Notes under the pieces: model-generated
What the model was told of the DNA's origin: nothing
What the model saw: only the letters and a program-made list of their open reading frames with translations
Database searches by the model: none
Program-made: the position numbers and the translations under genes
In this document: piece after piece, positions 9,470 to 18,625 of the stretch
Numbering within the stretch: the stretch's first letter is position 1
Layout: every line of letters starts with the position of its first letter
Source: Acetobacter sp.
Lineage (GTDB): Bacteria > Pseudomonadota > Alphaproteobacteria > Acetobacterales > Acetobacteraceae
Reading direction: 5' to 3'
Assembly (NCBI GenBank): GCA_017413025.1
Contig: JAFPVE010000011.1
Span: 124,001-188,000, forward strand
DNA length: 64,000 nucleotides

Positions 9470-10978
9470 TTATTTTTCAAACCCTTCCCGTACAAAACGA
9501 TCGAGTAAGCGCACACCAAAGCCTGTTGCCCCTTTAGGCTGACCGTGTCGTGATTTTTTTGCCCAAGCGACGCCGGCAATGTCTAAATGTGCCCATGATG
9601 TCTCTCCAATAAAACGCTTAAGGAATTGCGCTGCCGTAATCGATCCAGCATCGCGCCCGCTGCTGATATTTTGTATATCGGCAATATCCGAATTTAACAA
9701 TTTATCATATTCCTTATCTAAAGGAAGACGCCACAACTTTTCCCCTGTCTGTAAACCTGCCGTTTCCAAAGCATGCGCAAGAGTATCATTGTTTGAAAAC
9801 AGCCCAGCATATTCATGCCCTAAACTGACAACAATAGCCCCCGTTAATGTTGCGAGATCAACTACCAGTTTAGGGGCAAAGTTTTTACAAGCATAATCAA
9901 GCACATCTGCTAAAACAAGGCGACCTTCTGCATCGGTGTTCAGCACTTCGATTGTTTTGCCGGAAGCACTTTTAACAATATCTCCCGGGCGTTGTGCTTT
10001 ACCCGAAACCATATTTTCAACTAAACCCACAAGCCCAACAGCATTTACTTTGGCTTTTCTTAAAGCCAGTGCCGCCATAAGACCAACAACAGCGCCAGCA
10101 CCTGCCATATCCCATTTCATCTCTTCCATGCCAGCAGCAGGTTTTAACGAAACGCCACCCGAATCAAAAGTAACCCCTTTCCCCACAAAAGCCAAAGGCG
10201 AATCGTCTTTTTTGCCACCATTCCAGCGCATCACTACCATACGAGGCTCATTAACACTACCTTGAGCAACCCCTAATAAAGCACCAAAACCCAACTTTTC
10301 CATAGCTGGACGATCAAAAACCTCAACCTCTAACCCGTGACAACGTAAGTTTGAAATACGATCGGCAAATTCAATCGGTGTCAGTACATTAGCAGGCTCG
10401 CTAACAACATCACGCGTTAAAGCAACACCTTGCGCAACTGCCACTAAAGAAGGCCAAAGGGATTTTGCCTTATCGGCTTCATCCACAGAAGAAGCGACTA
10501 TCGACAGTTTTATCAGTTTATGGTTTTTAAGAACTTCTGCCTCGTTGCGATACGCACTAAAATGATAGGCACCCAAAACCGCACCAAGAGCAACATGAGC
10601 GGCTAAATCCCCTGATATATAGCCTGTTATCAGTGAAGCTTCTTTTTCTTTACCTAATAGAGAGGCGGCATAGCCTCCAGCTTTTTCAGCTTCCCATGTC
10701 TGAAAAGCCTCTTTTTTCCCCACACCAATAAGCACGACTCGTGAAAGATGAGAAACTGGTGCTAAAATAACGCAATGCGTGCCTTCTTTGCCAGTAAATG
10801 CTTCAGCTTTAGCCGCCCGTGTAAGAGAATCGGCAATTGCCTTATTCACACCATGAAAAACAGGAGACTCCTCCTCACTTTCAAAAACCAAAATGGCTAA
10901 AGCCCCTTTTATCAAGGCTTCCTCTTGAGAATGGCTGTGTTCAGAGTTGTTTTGCGTAGAAAACGAAATTTGAAGCAT
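9470..10978 (-). CDS. pepA: Cytosol (leucyl) aminopeptidase
   Basis: 502 residues, usual for the M17 family; ATG start at 10978 with an AGGAGG-like site (aaggaggtcct) just upstream. The enzyme removes N-terminal residues from peptides in the cytoplasm as a two-metal hexamer. The catalytic C-terminal half shows GKGVTFDSGGVSLKP and the signature NTDAEGRLVLADVL with metal-binding Asp and Glu. The N-terminal macro-like domain is present. In E. coli PepA also binds DNA; nothing here tests that. Confidence 0.96.
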   Translation of the reverse strand: MLQISFSTQNNSEHSHSQEEALIKGALAILVFESEEESPVFHGVNKAIADSLTRAAKAEAFTGKEGTHCVILAPVSHLSRVVLIGVGKKEAFQTWEAEKAGGYAASLLGKEKEASLITGYISGDLAAHVALGAVLGAYHFSAYRNEAEVLKNHKLIKLSIVASSVDEADKAKSLWPSLVAVAQGVALTRDVVSEPANVLTPIEFADRISNLRCHGLEVEVFDRPAMEKLGFGALLGVAQGSVNEPRMVVMRWNGGKKDDSPLAFVGKGVTFDSGGVSLKPAAGMEEMKWDMAGAGAVVGLMAALALRKAKVNAVGLVGLVENMVSGKAQRPGDIVKSASGKTIEVLNTDAEGRLVLADVLDYACKNFAPKLVVDLATLTGAIVVSLGHEYAGLFSNNDTLAHALETAGLQTGEKLWRLPLDKEYDKLLNSDIADIQNISSGRDAGSITAAQFLKRFIGETSWAHLDIAGVAWAKKSRHGQPKGATGFGVRLLDRFVREGFEK

Positions 10979-11129
10979 AGGACCTCCTTATCATTCTATG
11001 TTACACTTAAGATTATTTTATCTTTTTTTAGGTACGTTACCGTTCCTTAACTTGGCAAGAGTTTATTCAAAAAATAGTTCGTCATAAACAAACAAAACAA
11101 GCCCATATGTATATATAACATTGAAAAAC

Positions 11130-11900
11130 ATGAGTCATTATACCGATACCGAACTCCTTGCTTTAGCGGCAGAACTAGCTGAAAATGCTGCCAATATTAT
11201 TCGTGCTATTCGTTCCAGTGGATTCGAGACAAAAATAAAAGCCGACTCTTCACCCGTTACCGAAGCCGATCAGAAATCTGAAAAATATATTCTTGATAAG
11301 TTACGCACCGCTACGCCCTACATTCCGGTGATTGCGGAAGAAGAAGTCTCTACAGGTATTCATAACACAGCAGGAGACACCTATTGGCTTGTTGACCCTC
11401 TCGACGGTACACGGGAATTTGCGGCGGGACGTGATGATTTTACCGTTAACATTGGTCTTGTACGTCACGGACGTGCTGTTTTAGGCGCTATGGCACTACC
11501 GGCTTACCACCAACTCTATACTGGGCACGTCGGCGTTGGCGCATGGCGACGCGATGCACGTGGAATTAAGGCTATTCACGCACGCCGCCCCCCTGATCAT
11601 GGACTTACTGTTCTTGCCTCACGCCATTATGCACACGATCAACGCTTAACACATTATCTAGAACGTTACCCTTTGGCGACAATCAGCCATATTGGATCTG
11701 CTGTCAAATTTGCTCGGATTGCAGAAGGTGTTGCCGATTTTTATCCCCGTCTTGGTCCCACCATGGAATGGGATACCGCTGCCCCACAAGCTATTGTTGA
11801 AGCTGCAGGAGGTTGTGTTACACTTTTCGACGAGTCGACATTGCTGTATGGTAAAACAAAGTGGAAAAATCCTCCTTTCATTTGTCGCGGGATAATATAA
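11130..11900 (+). CDS. cysQ: 3'(2'),5'-bisphosphate nucleotidase
   Basis: 256 residues from ATG 11130 (TTG 11121 is a weaker option). Inositol-monophosphatase fold: DPLDGTREF carries the metal-binding Asp residues and WDTAAPQAIVEAAGG is the second signature. TEADQKSEK near residue 48 supplies the first metal site. CysQ turns PAP into AMP, draining a toxic by-product of sulfate assimilation. The DGTREF form and the EEEVSTGI segment fit CysQ better than inositol or fructose phosphatases. Confidence 0.9.
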   Translation: MSHYTDTELLALAAELAENAANIIRAIRSSGFETKIKADSSPVTEADQKSEKYILDKLRTATPYIPVIAEEEVSTGIHNTAGDTYWLVDPLDGTREFAAGRDDFTVNIGLVRHGRAVLGAMALPAYHQLYTGHVGVGAWRRDARGIKAIHARRPPDHGLTVLASRHYAHDQRLTHYLERYPLATISHIGSAVKFARIAEGVADFYPRLGPTMEWDTAAPQAIVEAAGGCVTLFDESTLLYGKTKWKNPPFICRGII

Positions 11901-12008
11901 TTTTAGTTTTACTTTTATTATCGAATTCTACACAACAGACGTGATCCTTTAGTTTTTATTCTAGCTTTCTCCATTATTTTTTATCTCCTAAAAAACATAA
12001 CACAACCT

Positions 12009-13070
12009 ATGACACGCACGATAACCCAGCGTCTGGATAATAGTCAAAAAAGCCTTGAAACTGCTGCACATCTTTTGCGCCATGGTGGCATTGTTGCCTT
12101 TGGTACAGAAACGGTTTACGGACTCGGAGCAAATGCCACACAACCCGATGCCGTTGATCGTCTTTTTGCTATAAAACGTCGCCCTCTTTCAAAACCTCTT
12201 ACAAGCCTTTTTCCTCATGCGCATCTTGCTTTGCGGCATGTGATCGCTTCACCCCTTGCGCAAAAACTTGCCCAATATTTTTGGCCTGGTCCACTCACTT
12301 TAGTTTTACCCCGTGCTCCAGACTCTCCTATTAGTGTCCATGCAACACAAGGGATTAACACGCTAGCGATTCGTGTTCCCCAAGGACATAGCATTACCCG
12401 TTTACTCGAACTCGCTAACACGCCTATCGCTGCCCCTTCAGCAAATCTTTCAGGACAAATTAGCCCTACGACAGCCGAGCACGTTCTTGAAGAATTTGAT
12501 GGTTTTATCGAGGCTATTGTCGACACAGGTGCCTGCCCTCTTGGGCTTGAAAGTACATTATTAGACCTTTCTTCTCCCTCTGGCCCACGCTTATTACGAT
12601 TAGGAAGTATCCCTTTAGAAGATCTTGCGGTTTTTTGCGGTTCTCTTGATCCTCCTCCAACAACATCTTTAATAGATCCCTTAACAAACTCAACACTTCC
12701 TATAGCAAAAAGTATTCCTTTTTCTCGCAATCCTCACGATATATTATCGCGTCATCTGCCTCATTTACCTCTCTACCTTGAGAGACAATATGCTATGTCT
12801 GATGAAGCCTTACTTGCCTTTGGTCCCCAACAAATGCCACTAGAATGTCTGACATGGAATTTAAGTGAACAGGGTTGCCTAAAAGAAGCTGCTACTCGCC
12901 TCTTTGCAGGAATACGCTTTCTTAACAACGAAGGACAACGCCTCCATCTACGCGCTATTGCTGTACAGCCTATCCCCTACACAGGACTAGGACGAGCGAT
13001 TAATGACAGTCTCAACCGCATGACCATCGGTTTTACGCCTTATTCTTCCCTCGCGTCTGATCTATCTTAA
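12009..13070 (+). CDS. tsaC: L-threonylcarbamoyladenylate synthase, Sua5 type
   Basis: 353 residues. Residues about 10-205 are the YrdC domain (GGIVAFGTETVYGLGANA, KRRPLSKPL, PGPLTLVLPR, then a SANLSGQISPT-type segment). The remainder is the Sua5 C-terminal domain, making this the long Sua5 form rather than short TsaC. It makes threonylcarbamoyl-AMP from threonine, bicarbonate and ATP, the first step of the t6A37 tRNA modification. The next gene starts 11 bases downstream and is probably co-transcribed. Confidence 0.93.
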   Translation: MTRTITQRLDNSQKSLETAAHLLRHGGIVAFGTETVYGLGANATQPDAVDRLFAIKRRPLSKPLTSLFPHAHLALRHVIASPLAQKLAQYFWPGPLTLVLPRAPDSPISVHATQGINTLAIRVPQGHSITRLLELANTPIAAPSANLSGQISPTTAEHVLEEFDGFIEAIVDTGACPLGLESTLLDLSSPSGPRLLRLGSIPLEDLAVFCGSLDPPPTTSLIDPLTNSTLPIAKSIPFSRNPHDILSRHLPHLPLYLERQYAMSDEALLAFGPQQMPLECLTWNLSEQGCLKEAATRLFAGIRFLNNEGQRLHLRAIAVQPIPYTGLGRAINDSLNRMTIGFTPYSSLASDLS

Positions 13071-13081
13071 TAATAGTACTC

Positions 13082-13609
13082 ATGAATACAATCGAACCAA
13101 TCGACCCAAAGGAAATCAAAATCCTCTCAGATATCCTTGCTTTAGTACTCGAAGAAAACCCTGGGCAATCTAGTACCGCGTTAGAAACTCTTCGCCGACG
13201 TGCTAAACGTCATCATATGACCGGAGGTGCTCTTAAAAATCTTTTTCAAACGCTAGCTGCTAACCCTTCTAAAGCGCAAGAAGCTTCTCGTAGTCGTGGA
13301 AGGAATACACGAAGTACACGTGCCAAACAACAAGCCGACTCAGCAGCAGAGACACATCGCGCCCAGTTACAAGAAATGCGAGACAGTATCAGCCGTCTTG
13401 ACCATCAACTTAGAACTATTATGGCTCAAAATGCCTCTCTTAAACATGAGTTAGACCTGACACGGCAATCACGTGCAGAACTTCAAGCACGAATCGCAGG
13501 AGCAGAATTATCCCTTTCACGAAAAAAACAGTCCGCTATGATCAAAGCTTTTCTGATAGGATGTGTCATAGGCATTATCCCGGTTTTTATCATCGCCCTA
13601 TTCGGTTAA
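13082..13609 (+). CDS. Hypothetical coiled-coil protein with C-terminal membrane anchor
   Basis: 175 residues. The N-terminal 65 residues are helical with charged patches. A basic, disordered linker (about 66-82) is followed by a coiled coil (about 85-148, many Gln/Leu/Arg) and one hydrophobic segment at the extreme C-terminus (AFLIGCVIGIIPVFIIALFG), so it looks tail-anchored. It starts 11 bases after tsaC and probably shares its transcript. I do not recognise the family. Confidence 0.65.
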   Translation: MNTIEPIDPKEIKILSDILALVLEENPGQSSTALETLRRRAKRHHMTGGALKNLFQTLAANPSKAQEASRSRGRNTRSTRAKQQADSAAETHRAQLQEMRDSISRLDHQLRTIMAQNASLKHELDLTRQSRAELQARIAGAELSLSRKKQSAMIKAFLIGCVIGIIPVFIIALFG

Positions 13610-13871
13610 ATCATAGACACGCTTACGCTTCAATGTAATCCTTTTAACAAAAACTTCTTTTCTTGGCACTCTATTAAAACAGCTCTTGATTTGTATTTAT
13701 TAGCCATAATGTTTTTCATAAAATTGTTTTGTTGTCGTCATGTTTTTTCATATTTATAATCTGTTATCGACAAAAATTTAGGCATATTGTCTTAGTCATA
13801 AGTTCAATGGATCATCTCCCTCCATCCTGATATTTATCGAATATTTATGAAATGTTTATTGAGATTTTACT

Positions 13872-15299
13872 ATGACACATTCACAACTTCCTCCCTCTCT
13901 TTATGAAGCTCTTTTCCAACTCCTAGGTCCTTTAGGTATGATCACCAACGCTGTGGATACGGATCCTTTTTGTACAGACTGGCCTTCTAGACATCATGGT
14001 CGGTGTGCGGCTGTATTACGCCCTGATACAACAGAAACATGTGCACAAGCCGTTGCCCTTTGTTATGCCCACAATGTGCCGATGGTCCCTCAAGGAGGAA
14101 ATACGAGCTTAGTGGGTGGTGCAACACCCGATGAAAGTGGAAAATCCGTTATTATCTCTACAACGCGCATGACACGTCTCTATGGTATTGACCATACCGA
14201 TTTAACCATGACAATAGATGCAGGTGTTACCCTTAAAATGGCACAAAATGCCGCTACAGAAGAAGGTCTTTTGCTTCCTTTATCTATTTCTTCTGAAGGT
14301 TCAGCTAACATTGGTGGCGTACTCGCAACAAATGCAGGAGGAAACCATACGATCCGATATGGCAACGCGCGTGAACTCGTTCTTGGCTTAGAGGCTGTTC
14401 TTCCCAATGGCAATATATTAAATGTTATGCGTAAATTACGCAAAGATAACACAGGCTATGCCCTGCGCCACTTGCTGATCGGATCAGAAGGAACATTAGG
14501 CATTATTACGCGTGCTATTCTTCAATTACAGCCGGCACCCCGCACGTGTGAGACAGCATTATGTGCGTTAGCTGATCCCAAAGAAGCCCTTGAACTCTAC
14601 ACTCTTTTCAGACAACAAGACCCGGCAGCAACTTATGCCTTTGAGTTTATGTCAGGCACAAGTATGGAGCTCGTGAATAGTTTCATTGAAGGCGCGTCTC
14701 TTCCCTTTGATAAACCTGCACCCGTTTATATCCTTATAGAACTCACGAGCCCACGCACCGATCAAAGTTTAAGAACGCTTATGGAAAATATACTTGGCTC
14801 TGCCCTAGAAAACGGGCTCGTGCACGATGCTATCCTTGCAGAAAGTGAAAAACAACGACAAAGTTTATGGAAACTTCGTGAAGAACAAGCAGAAGCCCAA
14901 AAACGCGCAGGAATATCAATTAAAAATGATGTCTCTGTTCCTCTGACGGCTATTCCTACTTTCCTTTCACGCGCCACTGAAGCCTGCAAGACGCTTGTGC
15001 CCGGTATACGTGTTGCCCCTTTTGGACATATTGGCGATGGCAATATTCATTTTAACCTTGTCCAACCCGAGAGAATGGATCTTTCTGTTTTTCTTACCCA
15101 TGCCTCTGAGATTATGCGTGCTGTGACGGATATTGTCCATGAACTTGGTGGTTCTTTTTCTGCAGAACATGGCGTCGGACAACTTAAAAATTATATGATG
15201 CCAAGCTGGCGAGGAGGTGCAGAATTAGAAGCCATGCAACACATTAAAACAGCCCTTGACCCGAAAAATCTGATGAATCCGGGAAAACTTTTTCCTTAA
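13872..15299 (+). CDS. FAD-binding 2-hydroxyacid dehydrogenase/oxidase (GlcD / D2HGDH-like)
   Basis: 475 residues. FAD-binding PCMH domain at the N-terminus: VPQGGNTSLVGGATPD (about 73-88), SSEGSANIGGVLATNAGG (about 139-156) and YGNARELVLGLEAVLPNG. The C-terminal FAD-oxidase domain ends with FGHIGDGNIHFN and SAEHGVGQLK, the substrate- and metal-binding segments. These enzymes oxidise D-2-hydroxyacids such as D-lactate, glycolate or D-2-hydroxyglutarate. No GlcE/GlcF partners are adjacent, so a single-subunit D-2-hydroxyglutarate or D-lactate dehydrogenase is more likely than glycolate oxidase. Substrate is not proven. Confidence 0.85.
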   Translation: MTHSQLPPSLYEALFQLLGPLGMITNAVDTDPFCTDWPSRHHGRCAAVLRPDTTETCAQAVALCYAHNVPMVPQGGNTSLVGGATPDESGKSVIISTTRMTRLYGIDHTDLTMTIDAGVTLKMAQNAATEEGLLLPLSISSEGSANIGGVLATNAGGNHTIRYGNARELVLGLEAVLPNGNILNVMRKLRKDNTGYALRHLLIGSEGTLGIITRAILQLQPAPRTCETALCALADPKEALELYTLFRQQDPAATYAFEFMSGTSMELVNSFIEGASLPFDKPAPVYILIELTSPRTDQSLRTLMENILGSALENGLVHDAILAESEKQRQSLWKLREEQAEAQKRAGISIKNDVSVPLTAIPTFLSRATEACKTLVPGIRVAPFGHIGDGNIHFNLVQPERMDLSVFLTHASEIMRAVTDIVHELGGSFSAEHGVGQLKNYMMPSWRGGAELEAMQHIKTALDPKNLMNPGKLFP

Positions 15300-15428
15300 A
15301 GTTTTTTTTCTGACACTATAATAACTATATAAGGAATTATACTAACACTTTAAATATACAAGAAGGCAAAAAAGGTTTATATTGTAGAAAGATCTCTTTC
15401 TTTGCTCTTTTTACGTGTTCAAAATACA

Positions 15429-15815
15429 ATGTCTTTTTCTTGTATACTTCCGCGTTTATGGCGTGTTTGTGGCGCGTTAATTATGGCAACAGGCACCATT
15501 ATGGGGGCACTGGTTGCTCATCTTCCTGAAAAGGATTTTGCTATAGGCGGACGTGCTATTGCGCATGTGGCTATGAATATGCAAATGTGGCACGGACTTG
15601 CCCTGATTTTATTAGGATTTATAAAAGCACACGCCCACCGCCTTCTCCTTATAGGCGGGTGCGGATTGCTTTTGGGCATTTTACTTTTTTGCTGTAGTGT
15701 TTATTACACGGCTTTTACAGGGCACCACGCAGCTTATATGGCACCAACAGGTGGAAGTCTTCTTATTTTATCGTGGTTTGCTCTTGCTCTTGGTTGGACG
15801 TTTGAAAATAAATAG
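15429..15815 (+). CDS. DUF423 family small membrane protein
   Basis: 128 residues from ATG 15429 (TTG 15402 would extend it by nine). Four hydrophobic segments and the family pattern RLWRVCGALIMATGTIMGAL ... MWHGLALIL ... CSVYYTAFTG ... APTGGSLLILSWFALAL. The family (YwdK/YgdD-like) sits in the inner membrane and has no proven function. Neither start has a good ribosome site. The gene is convergent with minE. Confidence 0.8.
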   Translation: MSFSCILPRLWRVCGALIMATGTIMGALVAHLPEKDFAIGGRAIAHVAMNMQMWHGLALILLGFIKAHAHRLLLIGGCGLLLGILLFCCSVYYTAFTGHHAAYMAPTGGSLLILSWFALALGWTFENK

Positions 15816-15885
15816 ATAAAAAAGCAAAAATAAGTAACAAAATAACTCCCATAAAACAAAAAACACGCGCCACTTTCGACTTATA

Positions 15886-16200
15886 TCACTCGGAAAGCCT
15901 GTGATTGTTAGTTGTAGAGTGCGAGTCTGTTGCTATAGGTAACTCAAGATCAACTTGCAAAATAGATCCTTGAGCTTCGTGTTTGTGTTTAATGTGAATT
16001 TTATCCTGTTCAATAGCAATGTGACGTTTAACAACTTCTAAAATCTCACGTTGTAATTGTTCTAGCAACGTCGCCGATAAACCCAAATGGTCTGCACTGT
16101 TCTCTATAGAAGCCCGTTCATGCGATAACAAAATTTTCAACCTGTTATACGCAACAGGTGAAGACGGACGTTTCTTAAAAAAACTTAAAAGAAAACTCAT
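15886..16200 (-). CDS. minE: Cell division topological specificity factor MinE
   Basis: 104 residues. An N-terminal membrane-binding SFLLSFFKKR helix is followed by the anti-MinCD segment AYNRLKILLSHERA and the topological domain (EILEVVKRHIAIEQDKI). MinE stimulates the MinD ATPase and drives pole-to-pole oscillation that places the division site. Its ATG overlaps the minD stop (ATGA), showing translational coupling. minC is not upstream of minD (see findings). Confidence 0.93.
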   Translation of the reverse strand: MSFLLSFFKKRPSSPVAYNRLKILLSHERASIENSADHLGLSATLLEQLQREILEVVKRHIAIEQDKIHIKHKHEAQGSILQVDLELPIATDSHSTTNNHRLSE

Positions 16201-17012
16201 ATCGCTTTCCGCTTAAAAAGCCATTCCAACAGACCCCTACGTTCTGTTGGGATAGTCACTTGAACATCTTCTCCCATAAGTCGACGTGCTGCTTCAGAAT
16301 AAGCAGAAGCGGCAACACTTTTCGGTTTTGACACCGTAACAGGGGCACCAACATTCGACGATACAAGAATATCCTGACTTTCCGGAACAACGCCTAGTAG
16401 TGGAATAGAAAGAATATCTAAAACATCATCTGTCGTTAACATGTCACCACGACCAACACGCTCAGGGTCATAACGCGTGATCAGCAAAAATTTCTCTATT
16501 TCTCCATTCTCTTTAGCTTTTTGTGTCGTACTGTTCAACATGCCAATAATTCTGTCGCTATCACGTATAGAAGACACTTCTGGATTAACAACAATAACCG
16601 CTTTATCGGCATGGTACATCGCCATTTGTGCACCATGCTCAATACCTGCAGGACTATCACAAAGAACCCAATCAAACTTTCCACGTAACTCATCAATAAC
16701 ACGCGACACACCTTCTTGCGTTAGTGCGTCTTTATCACGTGTCTGCGAGGTCGGCAGTAAAAAAAGCCCTTCAACTCTTTTATCTTTTATCAGTGTTTGA
16801 GAAAGGTTGGCATCACCTTGAATAACATGAATCAGATCAAAAACAACGCGACGTTCTGCCCCCATAATGAGATCAAGATTACGTAGACCAACATCAAAAT
16901 CAACCAAAACTACTTTTTGCCCCATCATAGCCAGAGCCGCCCCAAGCGCAGCCGTGGTTGTCGTCTTACCAACACCACCTTTCCCTGACGTAACGACAAG
17001 AACTTTCGACAT
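16197..17012 (-). CDS. minD: Septum site-determining ATPase MinD
   Basis: 271 residues. Deviant Walker A GKGGVGKTT at residues 10-18, the switch DFDVGLRNLDL and the DSPAGIE Walker B-like segment mark a ParA/MinD ATPase. The C-terminal amphipathic helix (GLLEWLFKRKAI) is the membrane-targeting sequence of MinD. It binds the membrane in the ATP form and recruits MinC and MinE. The only gene upstream on this strand is tRNA-Gly, so the usual minC-minD-minE order is broken at its first gene. Confidence 0.95.
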   Translation of the reverse strand: MSKVLVVTSGKGGVGKTTTTAALGAALAMMGQKVVLVDFDVGLRNLDLIMGAERRVVFDLIHVIQGDANLSQTLIKDKRVEGLFLLPTSQTRDKDALTQEGVSRVIDELRGKFDWVLCDSPAGIEHGAQMAMYHADKAVIVVNPEVSSIRDSDRIIGMLNSTTQKAKENGEIEKFLLITRYDPERVGRGDMLTTDDVLDILSIPLLGVVPESQDILVSSNVGAPVTVSKPKSVAASAYSEAARRLMGEDVQVTIPTERRGLLEWLFKRKAI

Positions 17013-17163
17013 CGATTTTCCTTTATTCCTCTATCTAACGCTTTTCAATATTTCAAGTAGCATATCCCAAACTCTTATAGATTGGGAACAACCAAAACGC
17101 TCCAGATTTTTTTACAATATATGTCATAAAATAGCGCGCTTTAACACACTACATCAACAATTT

Positions 17164-17237
17164 TGGAGCGGATGAGGGGAATCGAACCCCCGTATGCAGC
17201 TTGGGAAGCTGCCGTTCTACCATTGAACTACACCCGC
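17164..17237 (-). tRNA. tRNA-Gly (anticodon CCC)
   Basis: 74 bases including an encoded CCA end. The acceptor stem pairs GCGGGTG with CATCCGC. The anticodon stem GCAGC/GCTGC encloses TTCCCAA (anticodon CCC, reading GGG). The T-loop is TTCGATT. It lies upstream of minD on the same strand. Confidence 0.95.
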
Positions 17238-17484
17238 CTAAACTCTTCCTCCCTCTCTTATACATCTTTTTAAGCACACAAGCCTCTTTTTTAGCGCCAT
17301 ATTTTTCAAACTATTTAATCCAGCTATCTTTTTTAACTTTAAAAAGTCTACCCAAGCATACCTGCACTATATCCTCATGTGCACGAGCTACCTCTCTCTT
17401 TATTAGCCTTTATGAACTGTTTTTACAAGTAGCAACACCCTTCGACTGAATAAAAATGCGTTTATCACCTTATTTTACCTTATC

Positions 17485-18378
17485 TCATACTGAAGGTTTT
17501 TGATACCCCGGTGCTAATACAGCATTATGCACACCATAGATAGAAAGAGGATCTTTCAACCAAAGCCGGTATTCGTGTCCGCGCAAACTATGATCTGGCG
17601 AGCTATCTACATGCCATTTCCGTAAAACATACCCAACAACAGCCGCTCTGACCTTAAGATGCAAACTCCCATTACGCATATTATAATCCATCTCCGTAAT
17701 TTCAGGACGTGGCTGGTCAGGATGTGGAACAAGCTCTAATTCAACAATCCGAGTCCATTGTGTATCTTGGTGACTCATTTCATGTTGATCTATTGGGCTT
17801 TTATTAAGGACTACTGGGTGCTTAATTCTGGAAATTGCAAAATCACGAAACTCTTGAGATTTACGATCAAAGGCGCGAACATGCCAACGAAAACCTGTAT
17901 CAATTAACGCAAAAGGCACAATTTCACGTTTAGTCCGACCATTTGAAATAGAATAATACTCTATTCCCAGAGGATTTTCTTGATAAATCGCTCGGGTAAC
18001 ACTTGCTAACACATTCAGATCGGGATGTGTGAGACGCGAAAGAATCTCATTTGGCAGCAACGACTGTTGAATATGCGCTGGACTACGACTACCAAACCCT
18101 TCAACCAACCATGACAACACACGATCTGAAGAAAAAGTAAAAAGTGGTCGAAAATCTTGCGCCAAGATATAAGATTTTTTCTTAGTATCGTAATTAATAT
18201 TATGACGTGCCAGCTTTCTATAAAGAGATAAATCTCTAGACGCAGCGGCAAATTGTATACCAAAACGTGCGACTAAATCCTTCCGATGGATCTCCCCAAC
18301 AAACCGAAGTCGAAATTCAATAAACGCAAGTCTATCTCGTTGTGATTGTGTAAAACTTTCAAGTTGATCTTTCGGCAT
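17485..18378 (-). CDS. WYL-domain transcriptional regulator, CapW/BrxR-like
   Basis: 297 residues, ATG start. The N-terminal winged helix-turn-helix reads RLAFIEFRLRFVGEIHRKDL then RFGIQFAAASRDLSLYRKL (residues about 17-57), which is the pattern of the CapW/BrxR group. A WYL domain follows (about 125-190; YYSISNGRTKREIVPFALI and RWHVRAFD, with WHV in place of the WYL triad), then a C-terminal WCX-like domain. In that group the dimeric protein represses phage-defence operons (CBASS, BREX). No defence operon is adjacent; neighbours are tRNA-Gly/minDE and mtnP. Its target is unknown. An inverted repeat lies 21 bases before its start. Confidence 0.8.
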   Translation of the reverse strand: MPKDQLESFTQSQRDRLAFIEFRLRFVGEIHRKDLVARFGIQFAAASRDLSLYRKLARHNINYDTKKKSYILAQDFRPLFTFSSDRVLSWLVEGFGSRSPAHIQQSLLPNEILSRLTHPDLNVLASVTRAIYQENPLGIEYYSISNGRTKREIVPFALIDTGFRWHVRAFDRKSQEFRDFAISRIKHPVVLNKSPIDQHEMSHQDTQWTRIVELELVPHPDQPRPEITEMDYNMRNGSLHLKVRAAVVGYVLRKWHVDSSPDHSLRGHEYRLWLKDPLSIYGVHNAVLAPGYQKPSV

Positions 18379-18398
18379 TACGTTTTACCCTATCTAAG

Positions 18399-18415
18399 TT
18401 TAGAAGACATCTAAA
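18399..18415 (-). promoter_or_regulatory. Candidate operator upstream of the WYL regulator
   Basis: Inverted repeat TTTAGA-agaca-TCTAAA, 21 bases upstream of the regulator start codon, where an autorepressor would bind. CapW/BrxR proteins bind inverted repeats upstream of their own genes. The match to this protein is inference, and AT-rich DNA gives such repeats by chance. Confidence 0.35.
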
Positions 18416-18625
18416 TTAAATAAACCTATGATATACGACTTATCTCAACTTTACTACAAAATTATTATGATTTATATGAGTTTTTACAAGGACAAGAATA
18501 AGAAAAATACAGAAGCAACCTTATGAGAGTATCACAAAGGAAATTAATTCTTACTCTATTAACATTCAATATTACGCCAGCTCCTGTTTAATTCAGTTAT
18601 TTACTTTACGGCAAAAAGCCTTCCA

